Shown here: positions 18,210-26,533 of the stretch, piece by piece
How positions within the stretch are numbered: the first letter of the stretch is position 1
Layout: each line of letters begins with the position of its first letter
Assembly (NCBI GenBank): GCA_910587155.1
Contig: CAJULA010000018.1
Span: forward strand, 9,626-73,625
DNA: 64,000 bases
DNA from: an uncultured Lachnospiraceae bacterium
GTDB taxonomy: Bacteria; Bacillota; Clostridia; Lachnospirales; Lachnospiraceae
Direction: 5' to 3'
Notes under the pieces: model-generated
Seen by the model: only the letters and a program-made list of their open reading frames with translations
What the model was told of the DNA's origin: nothing
The model's database searches: none
Translations under genes and position numbers: made by a program

Positions 18210-19076
18210 TCATTCCTCCGGCTCTGCCATAATTTCCCTGCTCTTATACTTTCGCGCTTTCCTTACAATGGCGTATATCCCTTCCACAATCTCCGCACTG
18301 ACAGCGGCCCTCCCTGCCGCCTCTTCTTCTGACTTTCCGGCCTCATACAGGGAAAGAACCGCATCTACATTTTCCGGTGTCAGGCTTGCGATCATCCCCT
18401 GCACGCGGGCAATCTCTTCCTCCGTAAATTCCCTTGGAGAAAGTATCGGCCCACGATTGACGATCCAGTAGGCAAGATCCTCCGCATCTGTCTGCCCCTC
18501 CCAGAATCCTGCGGATGCCTCCTGTTCCATGACGTCCGTCGCGGTTCCCAGGGCTTTGGCAATCTCCTTTACCTGCGTCTTATACAGATGTGCCAGCGGT
18601 TTGAAATTTGCGAGATTGTCGCCAAAGGTCAGGAAAAAGCCCAGCAGTTTTTCCGTTTTATTCATCGTTCCCGCGATCAGAAACCCTTTGTCCTGGTAGC
18701 AGGAGATAACTGCCGAACGCAGGGAGCATTTAGCCTTGGCGGGATCCAGCAGCGTATTCAGCCGGAACAGGCCGGCATCCTCGCTCTGCTCCAAAGCGCC
18801 GATCAGAATCCTGTTTATATTTTCCAGATGTATTTCCGACAGGCGGACTCCCAACTCTCCTGCCAGCGCTCTGGCCTGACGGCAAAACTTTTCCTCCATC
18901 TCTGTCTGCAGTACAAGAAAGAGTTTGATCCTTTCCTTTCCCAGAGCTCTGCAGCAAAGTCTTGCCGTCACATCAGAATCCAGTCCGCCGGAAACCGGGA
19001 TCACAACCGTTTCATCATCCTGTACATACTTTTTTATAAATTGTTCTATTTTTGCAATCTCAGCATTTATCAGCAT
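18210..19076 (-). CDS. NAD synthetase-like ATP-dependent amide ligase
   Basis: 288 residues. It has the ATP-pyrophosphatase motif PVSGGLDSDVTARL (about 27-40), GTMNKTEKLLGFFLTFGD, LAHLYKTQVKEIAKAL and SAGFWEGQTDAEDL, which align with the ammonia-dependent NadE family. NadE normally converts deamido-NAD to NAD. Its place between a radical SAM enzyme and an adenylating ligase in a tight operon suggests it has been recruited to amidate or ligate a pathway intermediate. The start codon overlaps the end of the radical SAM gene. The alternative is a redundant housekeeping NadE. I favour recruitment because of the operon, but this is inference. Confidence 0.78.
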   Translation of the reverse strand: MLINAEIAKIEQFIKKYVQDDETVVIPVSGGLDSDVTARLCCRALGKERIKLFLVLQTEMEEKFCRQARALAGELGVRLSEIHLENINRILIGALEQSEDAGLFRLNTLLDPAKAKCSLRSAVISCYQDKGFLIAGTMNKTEKLLGFFLTFGDNLANFKPLAHLYKTQVKEIAKALGTATDVMEQEASAGFWEGQTDAEDLAYWIVNRGPILSPREFTEEEIARVQGMIASLTPENVDAVLSLYEAGKSEEEAAGRAAVSAEIVEGIYAIVRKARKYKSREIMAEPEE

Positions 19077-20232
19077 CCTTAAAACCTCGTATTGTCGTTT
19101 TCATGACCGACAGCTCTTCTTCCAGAATCTGAGAATCAATCCCATACATTTCTGCCAGCGCCCGGTAAATGGCCTCTGTTTTTTCCCATTCTATTCCTTC
19201 TGCCTGTTTTTGCAACCCGTCCCGCCACCGCTCCCGGCAGGCGCAGGTATAAGCCATAAGCTGTGCGACATTTGCAGCGGACGGTTCTTCTCTGTATGCA
19301 TCAAGCAGACCAAGCACATCCTTTCTGCAGGCCTCGCAGGTATGCGGCGAGACGAAAATATGCGATCTGTCCGCCCCGAAATAATCTTTATACCAGGAGA
19401 TCTGTATCTGCTCCAGTATTTTGTCCGGAAATCTGCTAAGAACCTCCGGCAGCGCCCAGAGAGAAACACACCGATACCATCCCTTCTGATACATCACCTC
19501 CAGCAAGGTGCCGTGTTTCACATGATAGGGAAACAATACGACACTGTCCGCCCCCTGCATAAATGCCTTTTTTATCGAACTGACCGCCTCATTGACAGAA
19601 GCCCGCTCACTTAAAAACGGAATACCGACCGCAATGTTGGCTGTCACCTTTGCCCCGGCCTGATGAATCAGATGGGCTGCCCGTTCAAACGCCGCCGTAT
19701 CCGTGCCTTTATTAATACAATTTCTTAAAATCCAGTCATCTCCGGACTCATAACCGATTTCCACATACGGTTCCGCCGACGGCATGGCAGTTCTCAAAAA
19801 TTCCAGGCCTTTTTCACTGACTGCGTCGGCTCTCGTTTCAATAATAAACCGTCTGGCTTTCACAGCCTTCAGAATTGTCTTCAGCTTTTCCCGCAGTGCC
19901 TCCGGCACTTCCCTCTCGTCCAGCATACTGCCGCTTGGCGTCAGCAGAAAATCCTCAAACTCCCAGGGAAACCGCCTGACCAGACTGTGCAGCTCAGCCA
20001 GCATCCGCTCCTGCTCTATGACATCGCTGGCCTTGCCATAGTTACACATCGTGCAGCCGCCGCCGGCATCATGCATACAACCTCTTGTGAGAAACCACAG
20101 ATCGCAGAGCAATCCGCCGTTAGCGCGCTCGATCCGGTAATGCGTGCGCTTATCTGGAGGCATCTGAGGGCGCATATCATAAATTTTCTTCGTTATCTTC
20201 TTCAAAACCTGATTGTCTTTGCTGATATTCAT
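19060..20232 (-). CDS. Radical SAM enzyme with C-x7-C-x2-C cluster motif
   Basis: About 390 residues from the ATG at 20232, which follows a GGTGG site. A longer frame to 20349 would overlap the carrier-protein gene by 170 bp and has no good ribosome site. The iron-sulfur motif is TRGCMHDAGGGCTMCNYG, spaced C-x7-C-x2-C rather than CxxxCxxC, as in Elp3-like and TIGR01210/RaSEA-like enzymes. It also has LLTPSGSMLDE and EPYVEIGYESGDDWIL, then a C-terminal CEACRKD and CACRERW, which could bind a second cluster. Anaerobic C-H activation of a carrier-bound intermediate, or of the final product, is the likely role. The substrate is unknown. Confidence 0.82.
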   Translation of the reverse strand: MNISKDNQVLKKITKKIYDMRPQMPPDKRTHYRIERANGGLLCDLWFLTRGCMHDAGGGCTMCNYGKASDVIEQERMLAELHSLVRRFPWEFEDFLLTPSGSMLDEREVPEALREKLKTILKAVKARRFIIETRADAVSEKGLEFLRTAMPSAEPYVEIGYESGDDWILRNCINKGTDTAAFERAAHLIHQAGAKVTANIAVGIPFLSERASVNEAVSSIKKAFMQGADSVVLFPYHVKHGTLLEVMYQKGWYRCVSLWALPEVLSRFPDKILEQIQISWYKDYFGADRSHIFVSPHTCEACRKDVLGLLDAYREEPSAANVAQLMAYTCACRERWRDGLQKQAEGIEWEKTEAIYRALAEMYGIDSQILEEELSVMKTTIRGFKDADKC

Positions 20233-20497
20233 CACGTCCACCGGTTTTCCCGTCCAGATATTCACACAGGCTGCCAATACTGTAAAACAATTTGGAAAAA
20301 TCATCTTCCAGAGGGTCAAAACGAATGTGATAGTTGTCTTCCAACGCAACCTGCAAAATTACCATGTCGATGGAATCCAGCCCCAAATCATCCCGCAGAA
20401 GCAAAGAAGCCTGCATCTTTCCCGCATAGTCCTTCTGCTGCCTGCGCAAGACCTCCCTGATCACCGAAACCGTTTCATCGAGTATTTGTGTATTCAT
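20177..20497 (-). CDS. Acyl carrier protein
   Basis: 106 residues. The core (residues 1-85) is a four-helix carrier protein with DDLGLDSIDMVILQVALED, where the serine of DSID is the 4'-phosphopantetheine site. The C-terminal extension (RDEYQQRQSGFEEDNEENL) is acidic. It overlaps the end of the PLP decarboxylase gene by about 20 bp and the start of the radical SAM gene by about 55 bp. This is a dedicated carrier rather than a fatty-acid ACP, since no fatty-acid gene is nearby. Its place beside a class III decarboxylase is the same as BtrI beside BtrK in butirosin biosynthesis. Confidence 0.88.
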   Translation of the reverse strand: MNTQILDETVSVIREVLRRQQKDYAGKMQASLLLRDDLGLDSIDMVILQVALEDNYHIRFDPLEDDFSKLFYSIGSLCEYLDGKTGGRDEYQQRQSGFEEDNEENL

Positions 20498-21680
20498 GCT
20501 CTTTCCATTCCCATTCCCTTAGTTCCCATTTTTCTCTGTCCTTATTATACAACAAAATCCGCGGCATCTCCATAGTTAAAAACAAACTGGCCGCTTCCTG
20601 CAGAGAATAGGCACCTGCATTATAAAACAGCAGATAGTCTCCCGTCTTGATACAACAGTCTGTATACTCCCTTGCCAGAATATCACCGGCAGAACAGAGT
20701 GAGCCGCAGACTTTGTACCGGCGAAGCCCTCCTCCCCCTTTTCTGGTCACACTTTCCATAAAGGGCTGTCTCTGTCCGCAAATATTCCCATAATAATTGA
20801 GATGGTGGCTGCCTCCCCGCACAAGCAGCAGCTCCCCGCCTGCCCTCTGTTTGCGCGCAAAAACCTGTGTAAGATAAAGTCCCGCATTGGCTGCCATCCC
20901 CCGACCGCACTCATACACGACCCGGCAGCCTGCAGAGAGTTCTTTGACAAAGGCAAACATACAGTCCGCCGCTTCCTCAAATTCTTCCACTCTGTCACTG
21001 ACAAAAAGCGGAACCCCGATACCACCGCCAATCTGCAGCTCTTCAAACAATATCTTTTCCGCTTTCAGGCTCTGAAGCTGCTCCCGAAGTTTCCCGATAT
21101 CCCGCCTGACCTGGCCGGGGTAGCTCCGCTGCGTTCCCGCATAATACTGTATGCCTGTAATCCTTACATGTCCGTATCTTTTTGCAGACTTCATGCCTTC
21201 TTTTATTTCTTCCACATTCATGCCGAACTGATCGCCACTGCTCAGACGCAGCAGGACTTCCACCGGATTTTGGGCTGCCTTTTGCAGTCCCTTAAGCTGT
21301 TGTAAGGAATCAAGGATGATCCTGCCTACCCCCGCCTGGCACGCAAACGCAAGATCCGCATCTGGTTTCCACACGCCGCTGTAAACGAGACGCTCCGCCG
21401 CAATACCATGCGCCAGACAGTAGCGCAGCTCACCGGCCGTAGAAACCTCAATCAAATCCACAGCCTGCGCCGCTGCCTCTGCCAGATCATAATTTGCTTT
21501 TGCACAATAGCACAGCCTGACATGATCGCCCAGATGCCCTTTGATTTCCTCAGCATTTGCAATCATTTGATGCGTATCATACAGATACAAAGGAAGACCA
21601 AATTGTGTTTCCAACTGTTGGATTTCCTTATAAGCCGGCTTCTCCCCGCATGCCTTATAGTCCATAAATCTATATTTCAT
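20475..21680 (-). CDS. Class III PLP-dependent decarboxylase (BtrK/LysA-like)
   Basis: 401 residues of the alanine-racemase-fold decarboxylase family. CYCAKAN (about 59) holds the PLP lysine. IQYYAGTQ replaces the usual HCHIGSQ, GGGIGVPL and YECGRGMAANAG bind the phosphate, CGSLCSAGDIL holds the active-site cysteine and aspartate, and YNAGAYS is the C-terminal signature. Diaminopimelate and ornithine decarboxylases share these, but BtrK acts on glutamyl attached to a carrier protein. Since a carrier gene overlaps this one and an adenylating ligase is in the operon, decarboxylation of a carrier-bound amino acid is the most interesting reading. A free amino acid substrate remains possible. Confidence 0.85.
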   Translation of the reverse strand: MKYRFMDYKACGEKPAYKEIQQLETQFGLPLYLYDTHQMIANAEEIKGHLGDHVRLCYCAKANYDLAEAAAQAVDLIEVSTAGELRYCLAHGIAAERLVYSGVWKPDADLAFACQAGVGRIILDSLQQLKGLQKAAQNPVEVLLRLSSGDQFGMNVEEIKEGMKSAKRYGHVRITGIQYYAGTQRSYPGQVRRDIGKLREQLQSLKAEKILFEELQIGGGIGVPLFVSDRVEEFEEAADCMFAFVKELSAGCRVVYECGRGMAANAGLYLTQVFARKQRAGGELLLVRGGSHHLNYYGNICGQRQPFMESVTRKGGGGLRRYKVCGSLCSAGDILAREYTDCCIKTGDYLLFYNAGAYSLQEAASLFLTMEMPRILLYNKDREKWELREWEWKEHEYTNTR

Positions 21681-22503
21681 CCATGATTTCCTTCCATATC
21701 GCCTGTTCGGTCTCCGGAAGCAGGTAAACCTTTTCTTCCTCGACCGCCTTCAGCATCCCGCTCTGCAGTTCCCGCAGCTTACGATCACTCCCGCCGCTCC
21801 CGCCCACCTGTGTGCGCAGTCGAAAGACTTTCTCGGTCTGCTGAATAAAGTTGATCACGCCATACCAGAGGGCAATCCTGCTGCTGGACAAATGCACATA
21901 GGCATCCAACGATTCTTTCTTTAACGTGGAGTTTTCCGCATTCCCTGTCATTTCCCGGTGAAAAGCCACGCCCAGACTCCAGATTTGTTTCAGATCAGCT
22001 CCCTGTCCCTGCAGACCGTCGTTTTCACAAAGACTGACGGTAATCCCGTTTTCCACCCTGAAAAATTCTTCCAGCTCCGCTTCCGTGCAGAGCACGCCCG
22101 GAAAGCCGGATGGATCTGTAACCGCATAGACATCCCCTTCTTCCCGGCTGATATAAAAAAAGCGGTTCTCACCATGGTAGTACATTATATCCGGTCGTTG
22201 CAGTACCGCTGCCCGGGCAACCGGACCATAGACAATGCCGCCCTCCTCCCGCAGTCTTTCCATGGCCGGGAACCGTCCTGCCGTCAATCTGTTCTCCAGC
22301 TTCATCTGTATGGCAATATCGTGGACCGCCCTCTCTGCCCCGACCACCGGGAGATACCAGCCATATCCGTCCGTCCCATGGCAGAAAGCAAAGCACCGCC
22401 TGCCCATGGCATCCAAATGTGTGATTTTTCCGTACCCCTTCTGCAGAAACAGCATTTGCATTGCCGCCTCAAAGGTATCCATATATTTTCCCACATACTG
22501 CAT
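21670..22503 (-). CDS. Second BtrH-like/C39-like protein
   Basis: About 277 residues from the ATG at 22503; the longer frame to 22563 overlaps the upstream gene more deeply. It contains GGIVYGPVARAAVL, then MYYHGENRFFYISREEGDVY and VTDPSGFPG, which follow the same GPV ... H/N ... DP-x-G layout as the protein at 15872 and the BtrH N-terminal domain. The C-terminal half is helical with KLRELQSGMLKAVEEEKV. It overlaps the decarboxylase gene by 11 bp. It is probably an acyl- or aminoacyl-transferase, or a cysteine-fold partner of the other BtrH-like protein. The homology is weaker than for 15872. Confidence 0.5.
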   Translation of the reverse strand: MQYVGKYMDTFEAAMQMLFLQKGYGKITHLDAMGRRCFAFCHGTDGYGWYLPVVGAERAVHDIAIQMKLENRLTAGRFPAMERLREEGGIVYGPVARAAVLQRPDIMYYHGENRFFYISREEGDVYAVTDPSGFPGVLCTEAELEEFFRVENGITVSLCENDGLQGQGADLKQIWSLGVAFHREMTGNAENSTLKKESLDAYVHLSSSRIALWYGVINFIQQTEKVFRLRTQVGGSGGSDRKLRELQSGMLKAVEEEKVYLLPETEQAIWKEIMDEI

Positions 22504-22508
22504 CGCTT

Positions 22509-25082
22509 TTACCTGAACCTGACTCCATACCTCTGCGGATCGCTGCGGAGAGCTTCTTCCCACGTCCGGTCGCTTCCTTCAAACCGGCACTGAATAAAAG
22601 TACAGTGTTCGAAAACCTCTTCGTCGACATTTTTATTGTTACGAAACGTCACCTGAATAAAACAGCACCCTCTGAAATTGCTGTTTTCCAATTTACAGCC
22701 AATAAACTCCGCTTCCTCAATCGTACTGTCCGCCAGGCTGGCCAAAGCCATATCACAGCCCCGGAAAATCGTATAGTTAAAATTGGACATTCCAAGAAAT
22801 GCGTTTACAAAGTTACAGTTTTCAAAACAACTGTAGCTGGAAAGCATCTCCGGCCCGTTACAGTTTTCAAATATCACATCTGTAAAATGCGCATGCGTCA
22901 ATTCCGCCTCCCGCAAAATCGTGTCCCTGCAGGATACATATTGCATCACGGACTTTGTCAGGTCAATTTTGCTCATATCACTCTTATCCAGCATACAGCA
23001 TGTCCAGGCGCTCTCCGAGGCATGACAGTCCACGAGATCAGAATTCTGGATATTCACCAGCCGAAACTGTGCTTGATACACAATCGCATCTGTCAGAACA
23101 CAGCTCTCCATATCCACATAGTGAAACAAGGCCTCTGTCAGATTCACACCATTCATAACGCATCCCTGCATGCATACGTTTTTGATAACGGCTTTTCGCA
23201 GGTTCGCCTCACGAAACAGCGCCGCATCCATCCGCATATGGGAGAAATGAAGTTCCTCCGCAAACGCTTCGACAAAGGACGAGGAGGACATATCCAGAGA
23301 AAATGTACCATCCATAGCATCCCAGATATCCGGTTTTTCTCTTTCTTTGATTCCTTTTGCATTGACGCTCACCGATAAGTCCCTGAAATAATTGGTATAG
23401 CAGGCACGGTATCTGGGAGGGATTTCCGCCGCTGACGGTGCGGTAGGTTGAAAACGGACTTCGTGAAGAATGGATTTTTCAAAACTGCCATACCGGAAAT
23501 CATTGTCCGCAATCTCATAAAAATCAACCCCGCTCAGCTTACAGCCGATAAAACGCATGCCGTCAAGCCTGCTTTTATGAAATTCCACATTGACCACTAC
23601 CGCGTTTTCAAACGTAGTTCCACGCAGATCATCCTCCACGAATATAGTTCCTGTTACATCCACATATGAACATATCATCTCCCTCATCAGACAATTTTTA
23701 AACCTGGAATTGCCCAGCGCGCAGTCGCGCATATCCGCATTGTAAAAATTACAGTCCGTGAAACTTGACAGAGCCAGGTTACTTCCGACCATCTTGATTC
23801 TCGCGAATATTACCCCGAAAAACGCAGAGACACGGAAAGAACAGTTTTCAAAGCGGACATAATAAAAATCCACATCATACAGTTTCGCCGCGGGATAAAA
23901 CAGTTCCACTTTGGGAAGCGTAACCAGGCATCTGACTGAACAGTAAAAACGCAGCAGAAAAAACAGATACAAAACCGCCCCGTTTTCCTTTTCTTTCTCA
24001 GACTGCGTAAGAAATGTAATATCCTGTCTGACCTGTAAGGTATCCCTGTAATCGGACAATGCCTGATAGATATTAAGGAATGCCTCCATATTCATGTTTC
24101 TCTCAATAACCTGCTCATAGCCCTGAATGGCCGGATAAGCCTTCTGATCCCACCTGTTGGCCTGTGCATCGTCCTGTTCCAATTTCTGGATGATCCAGAG
24201 TTTTTCTATGTATCCCGCGGCTATCATAATGCGCTGGCGGGTATCCTGTCCGCTGTGGAAACCGGCGGACTTATCAAGAAACGCCAAAATAAATTTCTCC
24301 CATTCCGAAAAGCGGATGACAAATTTCTCGGTATCAAAGAAACCGGCCGCGCGCTGCGAATTCGCGCCACAAGAGTCCCCTGTCCCCCTTTCGACTTCCA
24401 AAAAAGCTGCCAGGTTTGCCCCCGCTTCCTTTTCATTTACATAATTATCAATAAAGGCCTTCCAGACACCGCCCATACCGTTCCATTTCTGCTCCGCCTC
24501 CTGATCGAGCCTTTCCAGAATGACCTGTGCGGTCTTCCTGATGGAAGAATCGACATTAATGCATTGATATAGAAAGCAAATGGAAAAACCAACCATAATG
24601 ACAACCATCAAAATGCCCGCATATAAAAAAGAATCACTGTTAACGTTTACATTCCGATTCAGAATCCGGCGGCAAAATACGGTTATAAGGCTTTCCTCAT
24701 GCCCGTCGTTTCCATTTGCACTCTGATACAGAATCAGATAACAGGACACACCGAGAAACATAACCGTATATCCTACGAGCATTTTGACTTTTTCCTGTCT
24801 GTATTCGCTGATCACTCTGGCATAATAGCCTTTCTCGTCAACCGTCCGATCCAGTGTATCCTTTAAAAACACATAGCTTGTTACCAGTGTGCCAAAGACA
24901 GCCACCATCGTTGACACGATAACCGGCCATACAAGCTCCCATGAGTCTACACTGTATTCTCCCTTTGTAAAATGGATGTGCAATGTTCTCCCAGTCTGTA
25001 CAACCAGAAACACTGTTGCCACAATACAGAAAGAAACGATCAGAATTTTATAGAGTAATCTTTTGCCTTTTCCTTTTATCAA
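22509..25082 (-). CDS. Membrane protein with pentapeptide-repeat domain
   Basis: 857 residues, first gene of the operon. The apparent start is TTG at 25082 with a GAGG site 9 bp before it; no ATG fits better. Four membrane helices lie in the first 210 residues (LIVSFCIVATVFLVV, VIVSTMVAVFGTLV, GYTVMFLGVSCYLIL, FLYAGILMVVIMVGF). A helical cytoplasmic region follows to about 400. The rest (about 410-845) is built of pentapeptide repeats of the A(D/N)LxX type, such as ALSSFTDCNFYNADMRDC and VNLTEALFHYVDMESCVL. This forms a long right-handed beta-helix. Some pentapeptide proteins protect DNA gyrase from inhibitors. Immunity or scaffolding are both possible here. Confidence 0.82.
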   Translation of the reverse strand: MIKGKGKRLLYKILIVSFCIVATVFLVVQTGRTLHIHFTKGEYSVDSWELVWPVIVSTMVAVFGTLVTSYVFLKDTLDRTVDEKGYYARVISEYRQEKVKMLVGYTVMFLGVSCYLILYQSANGNDGHEESLITVFCRRILNRNVNVNSDSFLYAGILMVVIMVGFSICFLYQCINVDSSIRKTAQVILERLDQEAEQKWNGMGGVWKAFIDNYVNEKEAGANLAAFLEVERGTGDSCGANSQRAAGFFDTEKFVIRFSEWEKFILAFLDKSAGFHSGQDTRQRIMIAAGYIEKLWIIQKLEQDDAQANRWDQKAYPAIQGYEQVIERNMNMEAFLNIYQALSDYRDTLQVRQDITFLTQSEKEKENGAVLYLFFLLRFYCSVRCLVTLPKVELFYPAAKLYDVDFYYVRFENCSFRVSAFFGVIFARIKMVGSNLALSSFTDCNFYNADMRDCALGNSRFKNCLMREMICSYVDVTGTIFVEDDLRGTTFENAVVVNVEFHKSRLDGMRFIGCKLSGVDFYEIADNDFRYGSFEKSILHEVRFQPTAPSAAEIPPRYRACYTNYFRDLSVSVNAKGIKEREKPDIWDAMDGTFSLDMSSSSFVEAFAEELHFSHMRMDAALFREANLRKAVIKNVCMQGCVMNGVNLTEALFHYVDMESCVLTDAIVYQAQFRLVNIQNSDLVDCHASESAWTCCMLDKSDMSKIDLTKSVMQYVSCRDTILREAELTHAHFTDVIFENCNGPEMLSSYSCFENCNFVNAFLGMSNFNYTIFRGCDMALASLADSTIEEAEFIGCKLENSNFRGCCFIQVTFRNNKNVDEEVFEHCTFIQCRFEGSDRTWEEALRSDPQRYGVRFR

Positions 25083-25113
25083 ACCACTGTGCCTCAGTAC
25101 TTCCCATTTTTAT

Positions 25114-25149
25114 CTGAGGAAGTGCCGATTACATCAGCGCTTCCCTAAC
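25114..25149. repeat. Shortened copy of the dispersed palindromic repeat
   Basis: CTGAGGAAGTGCCGATTACA followed by TCAGCGCTTCCCTAAC. It matches the ends of the full copies at 28721-28848 and 57870-57998 with the middle deleted. It lies directly after the predicted -10 of the biosynthetic operon promoter (minus strand), so it would form the first bases of that transcript and fold into a hairpin. Confidence 0.7.
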
Positions 25150-25157
25150 ACAGGAAT

Positions 25158-25186
25158 ATTATAGCTACATGCCTGCGTCAAGTCAA
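25158..25186 (-). promoter_or_regulatory. SigmaA-type promoter of the biosynthetic operon
   Basis: On the minus strand, TTGACT (25181-25186) and TATAAT (25158-25163) are separated by exactly 17 bp, close to consensus. It lies about 76 bp upstream of the pentapeptide gene start. The following genes have gaps of a few bases or overlap, so this is probably the main promoter for 25082 down to 15872. Confidence 0.75.
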
Positions 25187-25289
25187 CAACCCGCCGGAAA
25201 CGATTAAAGCGGCATTGCCACCCTTCTGGCCTTATGGTATACTTGCCAAAGATATAACTGTTAGCAAACTCACGGAAAGGATTCAAGAA

Positions 25290-26049
25290 ATGATCAAAGC
25301 CATATTTTTCGACATAGACAACACCCTGTTCTCCCATACAACCCATCATATTCCCGAAAGTACAAGAACCGCCATCCATGCACTGAAACAAAAGGGCATC
25401 CTCCTTTTTACCGCTACCGGCCGTCCTCTGTCGGGTATGTTAAGTCTGATCGCGGATCTGCCGTTTGACGGCTATATCACTCTCAACGGACAGATCTGCC
25501 TGGATAAGGAAAAGCACCTGATCTATGACGCTCCTATCCCACAGCCCGATGCCGATTATATGGTTTCTGCCTTTACCCGCAAAGAAATTCAGGCCACCAT
25601 AATCGAACGGGATAACATATACAGTAATTTCACAAAGCAATCTTTTATCCGGGAAGTAAACGCACCCGTTCCCCCCCATGGGAGATTACATGGGCGGAAC
25701 CATTTACCAGCTCATTGTCTTTGGAGACGACGATGCTTTCCGGGCACTGATGGGCCACCTGCCGGGCTGCAAAATGACCCGCTGGAATTCCTATGGTGCG
25801 GATATTATTTCCAAAGACGGCGGAAAAGTCGTGGGAATCCGTCATTTTCTGGAACATTTCCACCTCCGTCAGGACGAAATCATGGCCTTTGGGGATGCGG
25901 AAAATGATATGGACATGCTACAATTTGCCGGTGTGGGCATCGCCATGGGAAACGCGGATGACACCGTCAAGCAGCAGGCAGACTATGTGACGGAAGACAT
26001 CGACCGTGACGGTATTGATCTGGCATTACGGCAGTATGGGTTACTATAA
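25290..26049 (+). CDS. Cof-type HAD phosphatase, broken by +1 shift at a C7 run
   Basis: HAD-family phosphatase of the Cof type, which dephosphorylates sugar phosphates or other small metabolites. The first frame starts MIKAIFFDIDNTLF with the catalytic aspartates (DIDNT) and continues through FTATGRPLSGM and FDGYITLNGQ. At the run of seven C's at 25671-25677 the frame shifts. The second frame continues GTIYQLIVFGDDDAF, then IMAFGDAENDMDML (metal-binding motif) and VGIAMGNADDTVK to a stop at 26049. Removing one C gives an intact protein of about 252 residues, the normal size. The C-run makes both slipped-strand phase variation and sequencing error plausible. Confidence 0.82.
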
Positions 26050-26053
26050 GCAT

Positions 26054-26533
26054 ATGATCAGGAAATTACAGGAAAACGATATCAACTGCGTGGCGGATCT
26101 CTGGCTGGCTGCCAACATACAGGCACACAGTTTTATCCCCGCCGCATACTGGAAGAAGCATTACGAACCGGTGAAGGAAATGTTCCTCCAGGCACAGCTA
26201 TATGTGTTTGAACAGGAAACCGGGCATACCATAGACGGGTTTATCGGTATGGATGAGGACTACATCGCCGGTATTTTCGTACGCAGCCAGGCACAGTCCC
26301 ATGGAATCGGCAGACAATTGCTTGACTATGTAAAACGGCAGAAAAACTGCCTGCACTTACATGTCTACTGCAAGAACACCCGGGCCGTCAGATTTTATCA
26401 GAGAGAGCACTTCCATATCCGCTGTGAAGACATCGACAGACAGACCGGGGAAAAAGAATTGCTGATGACCTGGCAGTCTCCGGCCAACCCAGGTATTGAA
26501 AGGATGCTGCCAGGTCTTGGCCATCAAAAATAA
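26054..26533 (+). CDS. GNAT-family N-acetyltransferase
   Basis: About 159 residues from the ATG at 26054 (MIRKLQENDINCVADLWLAA), 4 bp after the HAD stop, so the two are probably coupled. The N-terminal start and IQAHSFIPAAYW resemble the YiaC/YjaB type of GNAT. The acetyl-CoA binding segment is RSQAQSHGIGRQLLDYVK, and KNTRAVRFYQREHF is the C-terminal signature. The likely role is N-acetylation of a small amine or a protein N-terminus. An in-frame ATG at 26006 falls within the HAD gene and is less likely. Confidence 0.85.
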   Translation: MIRKLQENDINCVADLWLAANIQAHSFIPAAYWKKHYEPVKEMFLQAQLYVFEQETGHTIDGFIGMDEDYIAGIFVRSQAQSHGIGRQLLDYVKRQKNCLHLHVYCKNTRAVRFYQREHFHIRCEDIDRQTGEKELLMTWQSPANPGIERMLPGLGHQK

